Shown: positions 25,155-34,688 of the stretch, piece after piece
How positions within the stretch are numbered: the first letter of the stretch is position 1
Layout of the letters: the number at the start of each line of letters is the position of its first letter
NCBI RefSeq assembly: GCF_008124525.1
Contig: NZ_VNHJ01000011.1
Span: 1-64,000, forward strand
Length of the DNA: 64,000 bases
From: Oceanicella actignis
Lineage (GTDB): Bacteria; Pseudomonadota; Alphaproteobacteria; Rhodobacterales; Rhodobacteraceae
Direction: 5' to 3'
Translations under genes and position numbers: made by a program
The notes under the pieces: generated by a model
What the model was told of the DNA's origin: nothing
Database searches by the model: none
What the model saw: the letters and a program-made list of their open reading frames with translations, nothing else

Positions 25155-26351
25155 TCACCGCATCGGCGCGCCGATCCGCGCCAGCACCGAGCGCGCCGCG
25201 CGCTCGCTGGGCGGGGGACCGCCGCGGCCCAGAAGCGCCAGCGCCTCGTCGGCGGCGGCCAGCTGCCGCTCGCGCGCCGGGCCGTCGGACAAGAGCGGCG
25301 CCAGCGCGCCGGCCAGCGCCTCGGGGGCGCAGTCCTCCTGAAAGAATTCGGGGATCTCCTTGCGCCCGGTCAGCAGGTTGACCAGATTGCCGGTGTCGAC
25401 CCGGATCAGGCGCCGCAGCAGCGCCGCCGTCAGCGCGTTCGCCTTGTAGCCGATGACATGGGGCGTGCGCATGGCCGCCAGCTCGAGCGTCACCGTCCCG
25501 CTGGCCGCCAGGGCCAGGTCGGCGGCGGCCAGGGCGGCGAACTTCTCGGCCTCGGCCTCGGCCGGATCGCGCCCGCGCGGGTCGAGCAGATGCGCGGCGA
25601 AGGGCCAGCCGCGCGCGGCCTCGGCCACCTGCGCGGCGACGCCCTCGGCCATGGGCACGACCACCGCCAGATCGGGGCGCGCCGCCGTCAGCCGCGCCGC
25701 GGCGGCGGCGAAGGGGGCGGCCAGGCGCGCCACCTCGCCCGCGCGGCTGCCCGGCAGCAGCGCCAGCAACGGGCGCTCGCCCACCCCGAGGCGCGCGCGC
25801 AGCCCCGCCGCGTCGTGATCCTCGGGGCCGCCGCGCTCGACCACCGGGTGGCCGACGAAGTCGCAGCTCATGCCCGCTTCCTGCATGTAGGGCGGCTCGA
25901 AGGGCAGAAGCGCCAGGACATGGTCGGTGTGCCGCGCCATCTTCGCCGCGCGCCCCGGCCGCCAGGCCCAGACCGAGGGCGCGACGTAGTGAATGGTCCG
26001 CAGCCCCGGCGCCGCGCGCCGCGCGCGCCGCGCCACCCGCAGCGAGAAGGAGGGGCTGTCGATGGTCACCAGCGCGTCGGGGCGCGCGCGCGCCACGTCG
26101 CGCGCCGCCTGGTCGATGCGCGCCAGCAGGCGCGGCAGGCGCGGAAGCACCTCGGCCAGGCCCATCACCGCCAGCTCGTCGGCGGGAAACAGGCTGCGCA
26201 GCCCCGCCGCCTGCATCAGCGGCCCGCCCACGCCCGAGAAGGTCACCGGCCGGGCCGAGATCCGCGTCAGCGCGCGCATCAGCGCCGCGCCCAGCCGGTC
26301 GCCCGAGGGCTCGCCCGCGATCAGGTGGATGCGCAGCGGCGCGGCGCTCAT
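25155..26351 (-). CDS. lpxB: Lipid-A-disaccharide synthase
   Basis: 398-residue GT19 glycosyltransferase that joins UDP-diacylglucosamine and lipid X in lipid A synthesis. IAGEPSGDRLGAALMRAL, FSGVGGPLMQAAGL, YVAPSVWAWRPGRAAKM, LLPGSRAGEV and the late ASGTVTLELA are conserved. It starts at MSAAPLRIH with GAGGAG upstream and lies 10 bases after the lpxI stop, so it shares that operon. Peripheral inner-membrane enzyme. Confidence 0.97.
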   Translation of the reverse strand: MSAAPLRIHLIAGEPSGDRLGAALMRALTRISARPVTFSGVGGPLMQAAGLRSLFPADELAVMGLAEVLPRLPRLLARIDQAARDVARARPDALVTIDSPSFSLRVARRARRAAPGLRTIHYVAPSVWAWRPGRAAKMARHTDHVLALLPFEPPYMQEAGMSCDFVGHPVVERGGPEDHDAAGLRARLGVGERPLLALLPGSRAGEVARLAAPFAAAAARLTAARPDLAVVVPMAEGVAAQVAEAARGWPFAAHLLDPRGRDPAEAEAEKFAALAAADLALAASGTVTLELAAMRTPHVIGYKANALTAALLRRLIRVDTGNLVNLLTGRKEIPEFFQEDCAPEALAGALAPLLSDGPARERQLAAADEALALLGRGGPPPSERAARSVLARIGAPMR

Positions 26352-26361
26352 GCCCGGCTCC

Positions 26362-27294
26362 TCATGCCTGCCCGGCCGCATCGTCATGCGGCGCCCCCTC
26401 GGCCTGCGGCGCCCCCTCGGCCTGCGGCGCGGCCTCGGGCGCGCGGCCCCAGATGAACAGGCCCAGCCGGTCGGCCTCGGCCACCGTCGCCGCGCGGTCG
26501 AGGATCAGCGCACCCCCGGCCTCGAGCGCCACGCCCCGCAAGCCCGCCGCATGGGCGGCGCGGATCGTGTCGGGGCCGATGGCGGGCAGGTCGGCGCGCC
26601 GGTCCTGCCCCGGCTTCGGCCCCTTGAACAGCACCCCAAGCGGGCGCCCTTCGGGCCGCGGCGGGCTGGGCAGCGCGGCCACCTGCGCCAGCATGGCGTC
26701 GGTGCCCGCGATGGTCTCGGCGCCAAGGCACAGCCCCTGCGCCACCACCGCGCCCTGCCCCACATCGACCGCCCCCAGCGCGCGGGCGATGCGCGCGGCG
26801 CGCGCGGCGTCGGCGCGGTCGCCCGCGTCGGGCGCCGCGCGGGTCAGCACGCCCTCGGGGGCGAGCAGCTCTTCGGTGAAGGCGTGGGCGGGAACCAGGC
26901 GGAACCCCTCGGCCTCGATCAGCGCCGCAAGGCCGCGCAGCATCTCGTCGTCGCCCTTGCGCAAGAGCGGCAGGGCGCGCGCGGCCAGCCGCGCCGCCGT
27001 CAGGTCGAACCGCAGGGGGTTGAGGCGCGGGCGCGTCATCGCGCCGGCGAAGCAGACCTCGACGCAGCCCGCCTTGCGCAGCGCGCCGAGCATGCGCCCG
27101 AGCTTCTCGAAGGGCGCGTCCAGATGGGGCAGCGCGTCGGCCCAGGGCGCCTCGACCCCCGCGGGCCGGATCACGAACACGTCGCGCCCGGCCTGCGCGC
27201 AGCCCTCGGCCACCAGGCGCGGCAACGCGCCGTTTCCGGCGATGAGCCCGAGCGGGCCCCGAGCGGCGCCCCGCCCCCGAGCCGCCGCGCCCAT
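26362..27294 (-). CDS. lpxI: UDP-2,3-diacylglucosamine pyrophosphatase, LpxI type
   Basis: 310 residues (DUF1009/LpxI family). LGLIAGNGALPRLVAEG opens the protein and KGPKPGQDRRADLPAIGPDTI lies near residue 235. It cleaves UDP-diacylglucosamine to lipid X, replacing LpxH in alphaproteobacteria. It starts four bases after the lpxA stop. The C-terminal tail repeats AEGAPQ, from an 18-bp direct repeat near 26393-26430. Confidence 0.93.
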   Translation of the reverse strand: MGAAARGRGAARGPLGLIAGNGALPRLVAEGCAQAGRDVFVIRPAGVEAPWADALPHLDAPFEKLGRMLGALRKAGCVEVCFAGAMTRPRLNPLRFDLTAARLAARALPLLRKGDDEMLRGLAALIEAEGFRLVPAHAFTEELLAPEGVLTRAAPDAGDRADAARAARIARALGAVDVGQGAVVAQGLCLGAETIAGTDAMLAQVAALPSPPRPEGRPLGVLFKGPKPGQDRRADLPAIGPDTIRAAHAAGLRGVALEAGGALILDRAATVAEADRLGLFIWGRAPEAAPQAEGAPQAEGAPHDDAAGQA

Positions 27295-27298
27295 CGGC

Positions 27299-28111
27299 TC
27301 AGCCCCCGCCGGGGGTGCACAGGCCGCGCGCGCTCTCGGCCAGCACGAAGGCGACCAGCTCGGCGACCAGCGCGCGGCCCTCATGGCGGGCGGCGGCGGC
27401 GCGGGCGCGCTCGGCCAGGGGCGCGTCCGAGCCTTCGGCGAAGATCTCGCGGAAGGCGGCGCGCAGGGCGTGGATCTCGTCGCGCGGGGCGCCCATGCGC
27501 TTGAGCCCCACCAGGTTCAGCCCGGCCAGCCGCGCGCGGTCGCCCGTGACCGAGCCGAAGGGGATCACGTCGCGCTCGACCCCGGTCAGACCGCCGATCA
27601 TCGCCCCGCGCCCGATGCGGCAGAACTGGTGCACCGCCGCGTTGCCGCCCAGCACCGCCCGGTCGCCCACCGTCACATGGCCCGCCAGCGCCACCGAGTT
27701 GGCCACGATCACCCCGTCGCCCACGCGGCAGTCATGGCCGACATGGGCGTTGGCCATGAACAGGCACCCCTCGCCCACCTGGGTCAGCCCGCCGCCCCCC
27801 AGCGTGCCGGGATTCATGGTCACGCCCTCGCGGATCATGCAGCGCGGGCCGATGACCAGGCGCGTCTCCTCGCCCCGATACTTGAGGTCCTGCGGCTGAT
27901 GCCCGAGCGAGGCGAAGGGCCAGACCCGCGTGCCAGCGCCGATGCTGACCCGCCCGGCCAGCGCCACATGCGAGATCAGCTCGACCTCGGGGCCCAGCTC
28001 GACCTCGGGGCCCAGCACGCAGAAGGGCCCGACCCGGGCGCCCGCGCCCACGCGCGCGCCCGGCGCCACGACGGCCGAGGGATGGATCGTGGCCGAGGGA
28101 TCGATGCTCAT
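27299..28111 (-). CDS. lpxA: UDP-N-acetylglucosamine acyltransferase
   Basis: 270 residues. It is a left-handed beta-helix of hexapeptide repeats (IHPSAVVAPGARVGAGARVGP) with the LpxA-specific LGHQPQDLKYRGE, the catalytic His in NAHVGHDCRVG and a helical C-terminus (GLNLVGLKRMG). It catalyses the first step of lipid A synthesis, acylating UDP-GlcNAc. It sits between fabZ and lpxI, all on the same strand. Confidence 0.97.
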   Translation of the reverse strand: MSIDPSATIHPSAVVAPGARVGAGARVGPFCVLGPEVELGPEVELISHVALAGRVSIGAGTRVWPFASLGHQPQDLKYRGEETRLVIGPRCMIREGVTMNPGTLGGGGLTQVGEGCLFMANAHVGHDCRVGDGVIVANSVALAGHVTVGDRAVLGGNAAVHQFCRIGRGAMIGGLTGVERDVIPFGSVTGDRARLAGLNLVGLKRMGAPRDEIHALRAAFREIFAEGSDAPLAERARAAAARHEGRALVAELVAFVLAESARGLCTPGGG

Positions 28112-28130
28112 GGCCGTCCTTTCCGCGCGC

Positions 28131-28625
28131 TCAGCCGCGCTGCCGGTCGCCGGGCATGACGATCATGGCCGAGTATTCGGCCTCGGCCGCGACCTTGCCG
28201 CCGACGCGCGCCTCGCCCCAGAACTTCCACACCTTGCCGCGCCCGCGCAGGATGCGCGTGTGCAGCTCGACCTGGTCGCCGGGCGTCACCTTCTGGCGGA
28301 AGCGGCACTTGTCGAGGGTCATGAAGTAGACGAGCATCTCCTCGCCCTCCATGCCCAGCGTGTCCACCACCAGCACGGCGGCGGTCTGGGCCATGGCCTC
28401 GACCAGCAGCACGCCGGGCATCACCGGCTCGGCCGGGAAATGCCCCTGGAAGAAGGGCTCGTTGACGGTGACGTTCTTGATCCCCACCGCGCTTTCGCCC
28501 TTGCGGATGTCGCGCACCGCGTCGATCAGAAGGAAGGGGTAGCGATGCGGTATCATCCGCTTGATGCGGGCGATGTCCGCGCGCCCGGGCGCTTGCGCGT
28601 CGGCGGAGGTCGTCTCGTCGGTCAT
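28131..28625 (-). CDS. fabZ: 3-hydroxyacyl-ACP dehydratase FabZ
   Basis: 164-residue hot-dog fold enzyme. IPHRYPFLLIDAV, the catalytic-His segment NEPFFQGHFPAEPVMPGVL and MTLDKCRFRQKVTPGD are all present. It dehydrates 3-hydroxyacyl-ACP in fatty acid synthesis and competes with LpxA for hydroxyacyl-ACP, which explains the conserved adjacency. It stops 19 bases before lpxA. Confidence 0.96.
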   Translation of the reverse strand: MTDETTSADAQAPGRADIARIKRMIPHRYPFLLIDAVRDIRKGESAVGIKNVTVNEPFFQGHFPAEPVMPGVLLVEAMAQTAAVLVVDTLGMEGEEMLVYFMTLDKCRFRQKVTPGDQVELHTRILRGRGKVWKFWGEARVGGKVAAEAEYSAMIVMPGDRQRG

Positions 28626-28794
28626 TGCGGCCCTCGCTGCTGATCTGAAAGGCGCCCCCTCAATAACGCCCCGCAAGCGCGCGTCAAGGGAAGGCGCAAG
28701 GCAAAACGCCCCGCGCGGGCCGCTAGAGGGCCGTTTCGCCTCCGATTTCGCCCCGATGCGCCCCCCCGAGGCCCCGCCGGGGGCGCGCGCGGGG

Positions 28795-29601
28795 CTAGCG
28801 CGGCGCCGCGCTCCCGGCCCCGTTCCCGGCAGGCGGCGCGCTCCCGTCGCCGGCCGGGGGCGCGCCGCCCGCGCCGTCATCGGCGGCGGGCGCGTCGGAC
28901 AGCAGCTCGGCCGGCGGGTCGAAGGTCACGCCGGCCATGGCCGCGTCGAAGCGGCGCACGGCCTCGTCGGTGGCGTCCAGCGCCGGATCGGCCGCCAGCG
29001 CCGCGCCCGCGTTCAGCACGAAGGCCGCGCCGCGCTCGCGCCGCAGCGCCTCGATCACCCGCGGCAGCGCCGAGGCCAGCGCGGCGCGCGCCTCGTTGAC
29101 GAAGCGCACGAACATCGCGCCCCGCTCCTGCGCGGCGGCGCGCTCGCGCCGCACGCGGCGGTCGAAGGCCAGGGCGCGGGCGTTGAATTCGTCGCGCGCA
29201 AGCGTGTCGCGCAGCTTGCTCAGCTCCAGCTCCTCGGCCTCGAGCTCGGCCTTGACGCGCGCCAGCTGCGCCTCGAGGCGCGCGCGCAGCTCGGCCTCTT
29301 GCCGGCGCAGCGCCGCGGCGGGGGCCGAGGCCTCGATCACCCGGTCGGGATCGACGTAAAGGATCAGCGGCGCCGCCCGAGCCGGCCCCGGAGCCGACGC
29401 AGCGGGCGGCTCGGGGGGCGGCGCGGGGGCCGGCGCCGGAGCCGGCCCGGCGCCGGCGGTCTGGCCCAGCGCGGCGGGCGCCGGCGCGGCGGCCAGCGCC
29501 ACGGCCAGCGCCCGCGTCAGCGCCCCGCCCCCCCGGGCGCCGGCGCGGCGCCGACGCTCAAAAGCGCGTGCCGGCGGTGAAGCGGAAGTATTCCTTCTCA
29601 T
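28795..29601 (-). CDS. OmpH/Skp-like periplasmic chaperone
   Basis: 268 residues from this ATG, which overlaps the end of bamA by 44 bases. An Ala-rich signal-like segment (LTRALAVALAAAPAPAALG) is followed by a Pro/Ala linker and ILYVDPDRVIEASAPA. A long charged coiled coil (about residues 95-170) follows, the hallmark of Skp. The tail is Gly/Pro/Ala-rich. Skp holds unfolded outer-membrane proteins for BamA. The start is uncertain: no in-frame ATG lies between the bamA stop and the signal segment, so a GTG inside it is the alternative. Confidence 0.8.
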   Translation of the reverse strand: MRRNTSASPPARAFERRRRAGARGGGALTRALAVALAAAPAPAALGQTAGAGPAPAPAPAPPPEPPAASAPGPARAAPLILYVDPDRVIEASAPAAALRRQEAELRARLEAQLARVKAELEAEELELSKLRDTLARDEFNARALAFDRRVRRERAAAQERGAMFVRFVNEARAALASALPRVIEALRRERGAAFVLNAGAALAADPALDATDEAVRRFDAAMAGVTFDPPAELLSDAPAADDGAGGAPPAGDGSAPPAGNGAGSAAPR

Positions 29602-32080
29602 CGTAATCCTCCGCCAGCAACGGGTAGGCAAAGTTGAAGCGCAGCGGCCCCAGCGCGCTGTCCACGAACAGCGACACGCCGATCGAGGCGCGCAGGCTCA
29701 TCCCGTCGTCGATGACGACGGTGTTGCCGGCATTGGTCGCGCCCGGCCCGGTTTCGGCGTAGCGCGTGCGGTCAAGCCCGAACAGCGTGCCCATGTCGGC
29801 GAAGGCGCCGCCGTAGAAGCCCAGCTCGTCGGGAAGGCCCAGCGGGAAGGTCAGCTCGGCCCGCATCACGGCGTAGTAGTTGCCCCCCAGCGCGTCGTCG
29901 CGCGTGCGCGTGCGCGAGAAGGCGCCCGTCCCGCCGTCTTCGTAGATGTCCACCCGGCTGACGTCGCGCGGGCCGATGCCTCCGTTCTCGAAGCCGCGGA
30001 AGGTGTCGCCGCCCAGGAAGAAGCGGTCGGTCACGCGCGGATCGTCGCCCAGGCTGAAGAGCGCGCCGGCCTCGAGCTCGAGGCTGGCGACGACGCCCGA
30101 ATCCTCGCCCATCACCGGCCGCCAGCCCTTGGCCCGCGCCACCGAGCGCGAATAGAAGCTGTCGCCGCCAAGGCCGGCGAAATCCTGCTTGAAGCTGTAG
30201 ATGAAGCCGTTGCTCGGCTCGATCGGATCGTCGCGCCGGTCCCACAGATAGTCGAAGCCGATGGACGAGGTGTAGCGCGTGCCCTCGTCCCCCACGATGG
30301 CGGGCGAGGCATAGGTGGTCACGTCGCGGATCTCGTCCGAAGACAGGCGGTAGCGCAGGCGCAGGCGCTCGTCCTCGCTCAGCGGGAACTCGACATAGGG
30401 GCGGAAGCCCGCATTCGTTTCCTGATACGAGCTGGTGTCGGTGCGGTCCACCTGCACGTAGCCCAGGTTGAAGCCCACCGCCAGGTCGCGGTCCAGGAGC
30501 GCCGGCTCTTCGAACGAGAAGGTCAGCGCCTGCTCGTCGCCGGTGTAGTTGACCCGCGCCGAGACGCGCTGGCCGCGGCCGAGGAAGTTGCGCTCGGAGA
30601 TCGAGATGTCGCCCAGCACGCCGTCGGCGGACGAGAAGCCGACGCCGAACGAGATCGAGCCCGTCAGCTGCTCTTCGACCGAGACCTTGACCACCGCGCG
30701 GTCGGGCGCGCTGCCCTGCTCGGTGCGCACGTCCACCTTCGAGAAATAGCCCAGCTTGCGCAGGTTGTTGCGCCCCTCGGCGATGGCCTGGGCGTTGTAG
30801 GCGTCGCCCTCGGCGAAGCGGAACTGGCGGCGCAGGACGCGGTCGATGGTGCGGGTGTTGCCCTCGATCTCGAGGCGCTCGACATAGACGCGCGGGCCCT
30901 CGGCGATCCGGAAGGTCACGTCGACGGTGCGCGTCTCGGGGTTCTTGCGCGCCACGGGACGCACGGCGTTGAAGGCGTAGCCCGCCAGCCCCGCGCGGTA
31001 GGTCAGCGCCTCGATGGTCTTGTCCACCTGGCGGGCGCTGTAGGTCTCGCCCGGCTTCATGGTCAGCGCGTCGCGCAGCGATTCGCCGTCCAGCCCCGGC
31101 AGGTCGCTTTGCACCGTGACGTCGCCGAAAGTGTAGACCTCGCCCTCGTCGATGACGAAGGTGATGACGAAATCCTCGCGGTCGGGCGTCAGCTCGGCCG
31201 TGGCCGAGCGGATGGCGACGTCGGCGTAGCCGCGGTCCAGGTAGTGGCGGCGCAGCAGCTCCTTGTCGAATTCCAGCCGGTCGGGATCGTAGACGTCCGA
31301 GGTGAAGAGCCAGCCCAGGATGCCCGATTCCGACGTCTGGATCGCGCCCTTGAGCCGCCGGTCCGAGAACGCCTTGTTGCCCACGAACTCGATGGCCCGC
31401 ACGCCGGTGCGCGCGCCCTCGTCGATCTCGAAGACCAGGTCGACGCGGTTGCCCTCGCGCTTGACGATCTTGGGCGCGACCGTGGCGCCGTAGCGGCCGG
31501 CGCGGCGGTAGATCTCGGTGATGGCGCGCGCGTCCGCATCCGCCTGCGCGCGCGAGAAGGGCGCGCGCGGCGTCGAGCGCACCACGCCGCGCAGCGCGTC
31601 GTCGTCGAGCGCGTCGTTGCCCTCGAACACCACGCGGTTGATCGAGGGCGCCTCGACCACCTGCACCAGCAGGCCGTCGGCCAGCCAGGCGATGCTCACA
31701 TCCTCGAACAGCCCCGTGTCGATCAGCCGCCGCAACGAGGCGTTGACATCGTCATCCGTGGCCGAGTCGCCTTCCTGCACCGTCATGTAGGCCTTGACCG
31801 TGGCATCCGACACGCGCCGGTTGCCCTCGACCAGGATGCGGGCGACGCGGCGCACGCCGGGCTCGGCCGCGGCCTTGCGCGCCGCCGCGGCCGGGCCGGC
31901 CTGCGGACCCTCGGCCTGCGCAAGCGCCGGCGCCGCCCCGGCGGCCAGCGCCAGCCCCGCGCACAGCCCGGCCCCCAGCCGCGCCGCGCGCCCCGAGGCC
32001 GCGCCCCAGCCCGCCGCCTTGCGCGCCGCCGCCGCGATCGCCGCCCGCCGCTCACAGTTCACCGAACCGCCCCTCATCAT
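29558..32080 (-). CDS. bamA: Outer membrane protein assembly factor BamA
   Basis: 840 residues with a signal sequence ending in AAGAAPALAQA, five POTRA domains (about 75-420) and a C-terminal 16-strand Omp85 barrel. The last residue is Phe (FRFTAGTRF), as expected for a barrel signal. The barrel includes the FLGGDTFRGFENGGIGP lid-loop region. BamA inserts outer-membrane proteins. It follows rseP and precedes the Skp-like gene that feeds it. GGAGTGGG precedes the start. Confidence 0.96.
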   Translation of the reverse strand: MMRGGSVNCERRAAIAAAARKAAGWGAASGRAARLGAGLCAGLALAAGAAPALAQAEGPQAGPAAAARKAAAEPGVRRVARILVEGNRRVSDATVKAYMTVQEGDSATDDDVNASLRRLIDTGLFEDVSIAWLADGLLVQVVEAPSINRVVFEGNDALDDDALRGVVRSTPRAPFSRAQADADARAITEIYRRAGRYGATVAPKIVKREGNRVDLVFEIDEGARTGVRAIEFVGNKAFSDRRLKGAIQTSESGILGWLFTSDVYDPDRLEFDKELLRRHYLDRGYADVAIRSATAELTPDREDFVITFVIDEGEVYTFGDVTVQSDLPGLDGESLRDALTMKPGETYSARQVDKTIEALTYRAGLAGYAFNAVRPVARKNPETRTVDVTFRIAEGPRVYVERLEIEGNTRTIDRVLRRQFRFAEGDAYNAQAIAEGRNNLRKLGYFSKVDVRTEQGSAPDRAVVKVSVEEQLTGSISFGVGFSSADGVLGDISISERNFLGRGQRVSARVNYTGDEQALTFSFEEPALLDRDLAVGFNLGYVQVDRTDTSSYQETNAGFRPYVEFPLSEDERLRLRYRLSSDEIRDVTTYASPAIVGDEGTRYTSSIGFDYLWDRRDDPIEPSNGFIYSFKQDFAGLGGDSFYSRSVARAKGWRPVMGEDSGVVASLELEAGALFSLGDDPRVTDRFFLGGDTFRGFENGGIGPRDVSRVDIYEDGGTGAFSRTRTRDDALGGNYYAVMRAELTFPLGLPDELGFYGGAFADMGTLFGLDRTRYAETGPGATNAGNTVVIDDGMSLRASIGVSLFVDSALGPLRFNFAYPLLAEDYDEKEYFRFTAGTRF

Positions 32081-32140
32081 CCCACTCCGCCTTGTTCCGC
32101 GCTCCGCCGCCCAGGGCCGGCGGATGCGCCGTCGCGCGTT

Positions 32141-33466
32141 CTACATGCCGGCCAGGTCGTTGTATGTCACGAAGATCATCAGCAGGATCACCAGCGCGAT
32201 CCCGATCCCCGTCGCCGCCTCGGCCAGCCGGTCGCTCAACGGCCTACCACGCACCGCCTCGATTGCATAGAAGAGCAGATGCCCCCCGTCGAGCGCCGGA
32301 ATGGGGAACAGGTTGATCAGCCCGATCGAGGCCGAGATCATCCCGATCATGCCCAGAAAGCTGGCCAGCCCCGCCTCGGCCGCCTCGCCCGACATCGAGG
32401 CGATGCGGATCGGCCCGCCCAGCGACGAGCTGTCGGCCTCGCCGCCGATGATGGCCGCCACGTAGCGCAGCGAGCCGTCGATCACCGACCAGGTCCGCGT
32501 CGCCCCGAAGGCCAGCGCCTCGAGCGGGCCGGGCGTGCGCGTCATGGGCGCGACCAGCGGCGCGGCGGTGACGCCGATGAGCGGGCGCATCTCGATCCCG
32601 TCGGCCGTCGGCGTCGGGGTCAGCTGCGGCTCGAGCGCGACGTCGAAGACGCGGCCCTCGCGCTCGATGGTCAGCGTCAGCGGCGGCGTCGCCTCGCGCA
32701 CGGCCTTCTGCAGATCGGCGAAGCTGCGCGCCGGAACGCCGTTCACCGCCCGAATCACGTCGCCCGGCGCGATGCCGGCCTTGTCCGCCGGCCCGCCCGA
32801 GGCCACGCCGCCCACCGCCGGCGGCAGCAGCGGGCCGGTTTCAAGCTCGATCGTCGCGCCGTCGCGGCGCACCAGCAGGCGGTGGCGCTCGCCCTCGGAA
32901 GCCAGCTCGAGCAGCTCGGAGAAATCGGTTGCCGGGCGCCCGTCCACGGCCAGAACCTCGTCGCCCGGACGCAGCGCCGTGGGGTGGCCCGGAACCTCGA
33001 AGGTCTGGCCGATGACCGGGCGTTCGTCGCCCACGCCCAGCGTCAGCGCCATGCCCGCGAAGATGACGATCGACAGAAGGAAGTTGAAGACCGGCCCCGC
33101 CGCCACCGTCGCCGCCCGCTTCCACAAGGGCGCGGCGGGAAAGGCGCGGCGGCGGTCCTCGTCGCTCATCGCCGCCAGCGCCGGGTTGTCCGGCCGCGCC
33201 GAGGCGGGATCGGAATCGCCCAGAAAGCGCACATAGCCGCCCAGCGGCAGCGCCGCCACGCGCCAGCGCGTGCCGCGCCGGTCCACCCAGGCGAACAGCT
33301 CCTTGCCGAAGCCGATCGAGAAGACCTCGGCATGGATGCCGCACCAGCGCCCGACGATGTAGTGGCCGTATTCGTGCACGAAGACCACGATGCCGAGCAC
33401 GATCAGAAAGGGGATGACGGTCGTCAGCAGCGGTCCCAGAAGCGGGATCTGCGCGATGGCGTCCAT
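32141..33466 (-). CDS. rseP: RIP zinc metalloprotease RseP
   Basis: 441-residue membrane protease of the site-2 family. The zinc motif HEYGH lies in a transmembrane helix near residue 30, a PDZ region occupies about 120-290, and NLFPIPALDGGHLL near 390 supplies the third zinc ligand. It cleaves anti-sigma factors or signal-peptide remnants within the inner membrane. Conserved position between dxr and bamA. Confidence 0.96.
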   Translation of the reverse strand: MDAIAQIPLLGPLLTTVIPFLIVLGIVVFVHEYGHYIVGRWCGIHAEVFSIGFGKELFAWVDRRGTRWRVAALPLGGYVRFLGDSDPASARPDNPALAAMSDEDRRRAFPAAPLWKRAATVAAGPVFNFLLSIVIFAGMALTLGVGDERPVIGQTFEVPGHPTALRPGDEVLAVDGRPATDFSELLELASEGERHRLLVRRDGATIELETGPLLPPAVGGVASGGPADKAGIAPGDVIRAVNGVPARSFADLQKAVREATPPLTLTIEREGRVFDVALEPQLTPTPTADGIEMRPLIGVTAAPLVAPMTRTPGPLEALAFGATRTWSVIDGSLRYVAAIIGGEADSSSLGGPIRIASMSGEAAEAGLASFLGMIGMISASIGLINLFPIPALDGGHLLFYAIEAVRGRPLSDRLAEAATGIGIALVILLMIFVTYNDLAGM

Positions 33467-33492
33467 GGAGCGTCTCCTTGCGCGGCGCGCGC

Positions 33493-34677
33493 TCAGGCGG
33501 CGCGGGCGTCGATGATGCGGGCCGCCGCGCGCCGGGCCTCGGCGTCGGCGGCGAACACCTCGTCAAGATGGGTCGCCGGCGCGAAGGGGGCAAGGCGCGA
33601 CATGGTCTCCTCGACCACGGCGGCCATGTCCAGAAAGCCGATGCGGCGCGCGATGAAGGCGTCGAGCGCCGCCTCCTTGGCCGCCAGCAGCGTCGCGCCG
33701 GCCAGACCGCCCGCGCGCATCGCCTCGCGCGCAAGGCGCAGGGCGGGAAAGCGCGCCTCGTCCGGCGGCGCGAAATCCAGCCGCGAGAGCTGCGCGAAGT
33801 CCAGCCGCTCGACCGGCAGCGCCGGCCGCTCGGGCCAGCCCAGCGCGTAGCCGATCGCCACGCGCATGTCCGGCGGGCCCAGCTGCGCCAGGATCGAGCC
33901 GTCGCGATACCCCACCATCGAGTGCACGATGGACTGCGGATGCACCAGCACCTCGATCTGCTCGGGGCGCAGGGCGAACAGGTGCCGCGCCTCGATCATC
34001 TCGAGCGCCTTGTTGAACATCGAGGCCGAGTCGATCGAGATCTTGGCCCCCATGTCCCAGTTGGGATGCGCCACCGCCTGCTCGGGCGTGACGGCGGCCA
34101 TGCGCGCGCGCGGCCAGTCGCGGAACGGGCCGCCCGAGGCGGTCAGGATGACGCGCTCGACCCCCTGCGCGGCGCGCGCGCCGGCCATGGCCTGGAAGAT
34201 GGCGTTGTGCTCGCTGTCGACCGGCAGCAGCGCCGCGCCGGCCGCCTGCTGCGCGGCCAGGAACAGATCGCCCGCGCTGACCAGGCATTCCTTGTTCGCC
34301 AGCGCCACCGTCGCGCTGGCGCGCAGCGCCGCCAGCGTCGGCGCAAGCCCCGCCGCGCCCAGGATCGCCGCCATGCACCAGTCGGCCGGCAGCGCGGCGG
34401 CCTCGATCACCGCCTCGGGCCCGGCGGCGGCGCGCACCCCCGAGCCGGCCAGCGCCCGGCGCAGCTCGTCCAGCCGCGCCGGATCGGCCGTGACCGCAAG
34501 CTGCGCGCCGAACTCGCGCGCGGCGGCGGCCAGGGCGGGAATGTTGCTCATGCCCGTGAGCGCGACGACCTCGAACGCCTCGCGCCCGCCCATGGCGCGC
34601 AGCACGTCGAGCGTGCTGCGCCCGATCGAGCCCGTCGCCCCCAGGATCGTGACCCTGCGCCGCCCGCCCCGGGCCAT
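33493..34677 (-). CDS. dxr: 1-deoxy-D-xylulose 5-phosphate reductoisomerase
   Basis: 394 residues. NADPH-binding ILGATGSIGRSTLDV, ANKECLVSAG and the metal-site region VDSEHNAIFQ are conserved, as are LTASGGPFRDWP and HPNWDMGAKISIDSA. It catalyses the committed step of the MEP isoprenoid pathway. The start has GAGGGGCG upstream. A GTG 18 bases earlier would overlap cdsA. It supplies precursors for UppS, encoded two genes upstream. Confidence 0.96.
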   Translation of the reverse strand: MARGGRRRVTILGATGSIGRSTLDVLRAMGGREAFEVVALTGMSNIPALAAAAREFGAQLAVTADPARLDELRRALAGSGVRAAAGPEAVIEAAALPADWCMAAILGAAGLAPTLAALRASATVALANKECLVSAGDLFLAAQQAAGAALLPVDSEHNAIFQAMAGARAAQGVERVILTASGGPFRDWPRARMAAVTPEQAVAHPNWDMGAKISIDSASMFNKALEMIEARHLFALRPEQIEVLVHPQSIVHSMVGYRDGSILAQLGPPDMRVAIGYALGWPERPALPVERLDFAQLSRLDFAPPDEARFPALRLAREAMRAGGLAGATLLAAKEAALDAFIARRIGFLDMAAVVEETMSRLAPFAPATHLDEVFAADAEARRAAARIIDARAA

Positions 34678-34688
34678 GTCCGCGCCCC

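Noticed and set aside
28000-28080. Apparent duplication in LpxA (two GPEVEL segments from an 18-bp repeat)
   Set aside because: The length matches normal LpxA, in which two similar hexapeptide turns occur at this point, so it is not an insertion.
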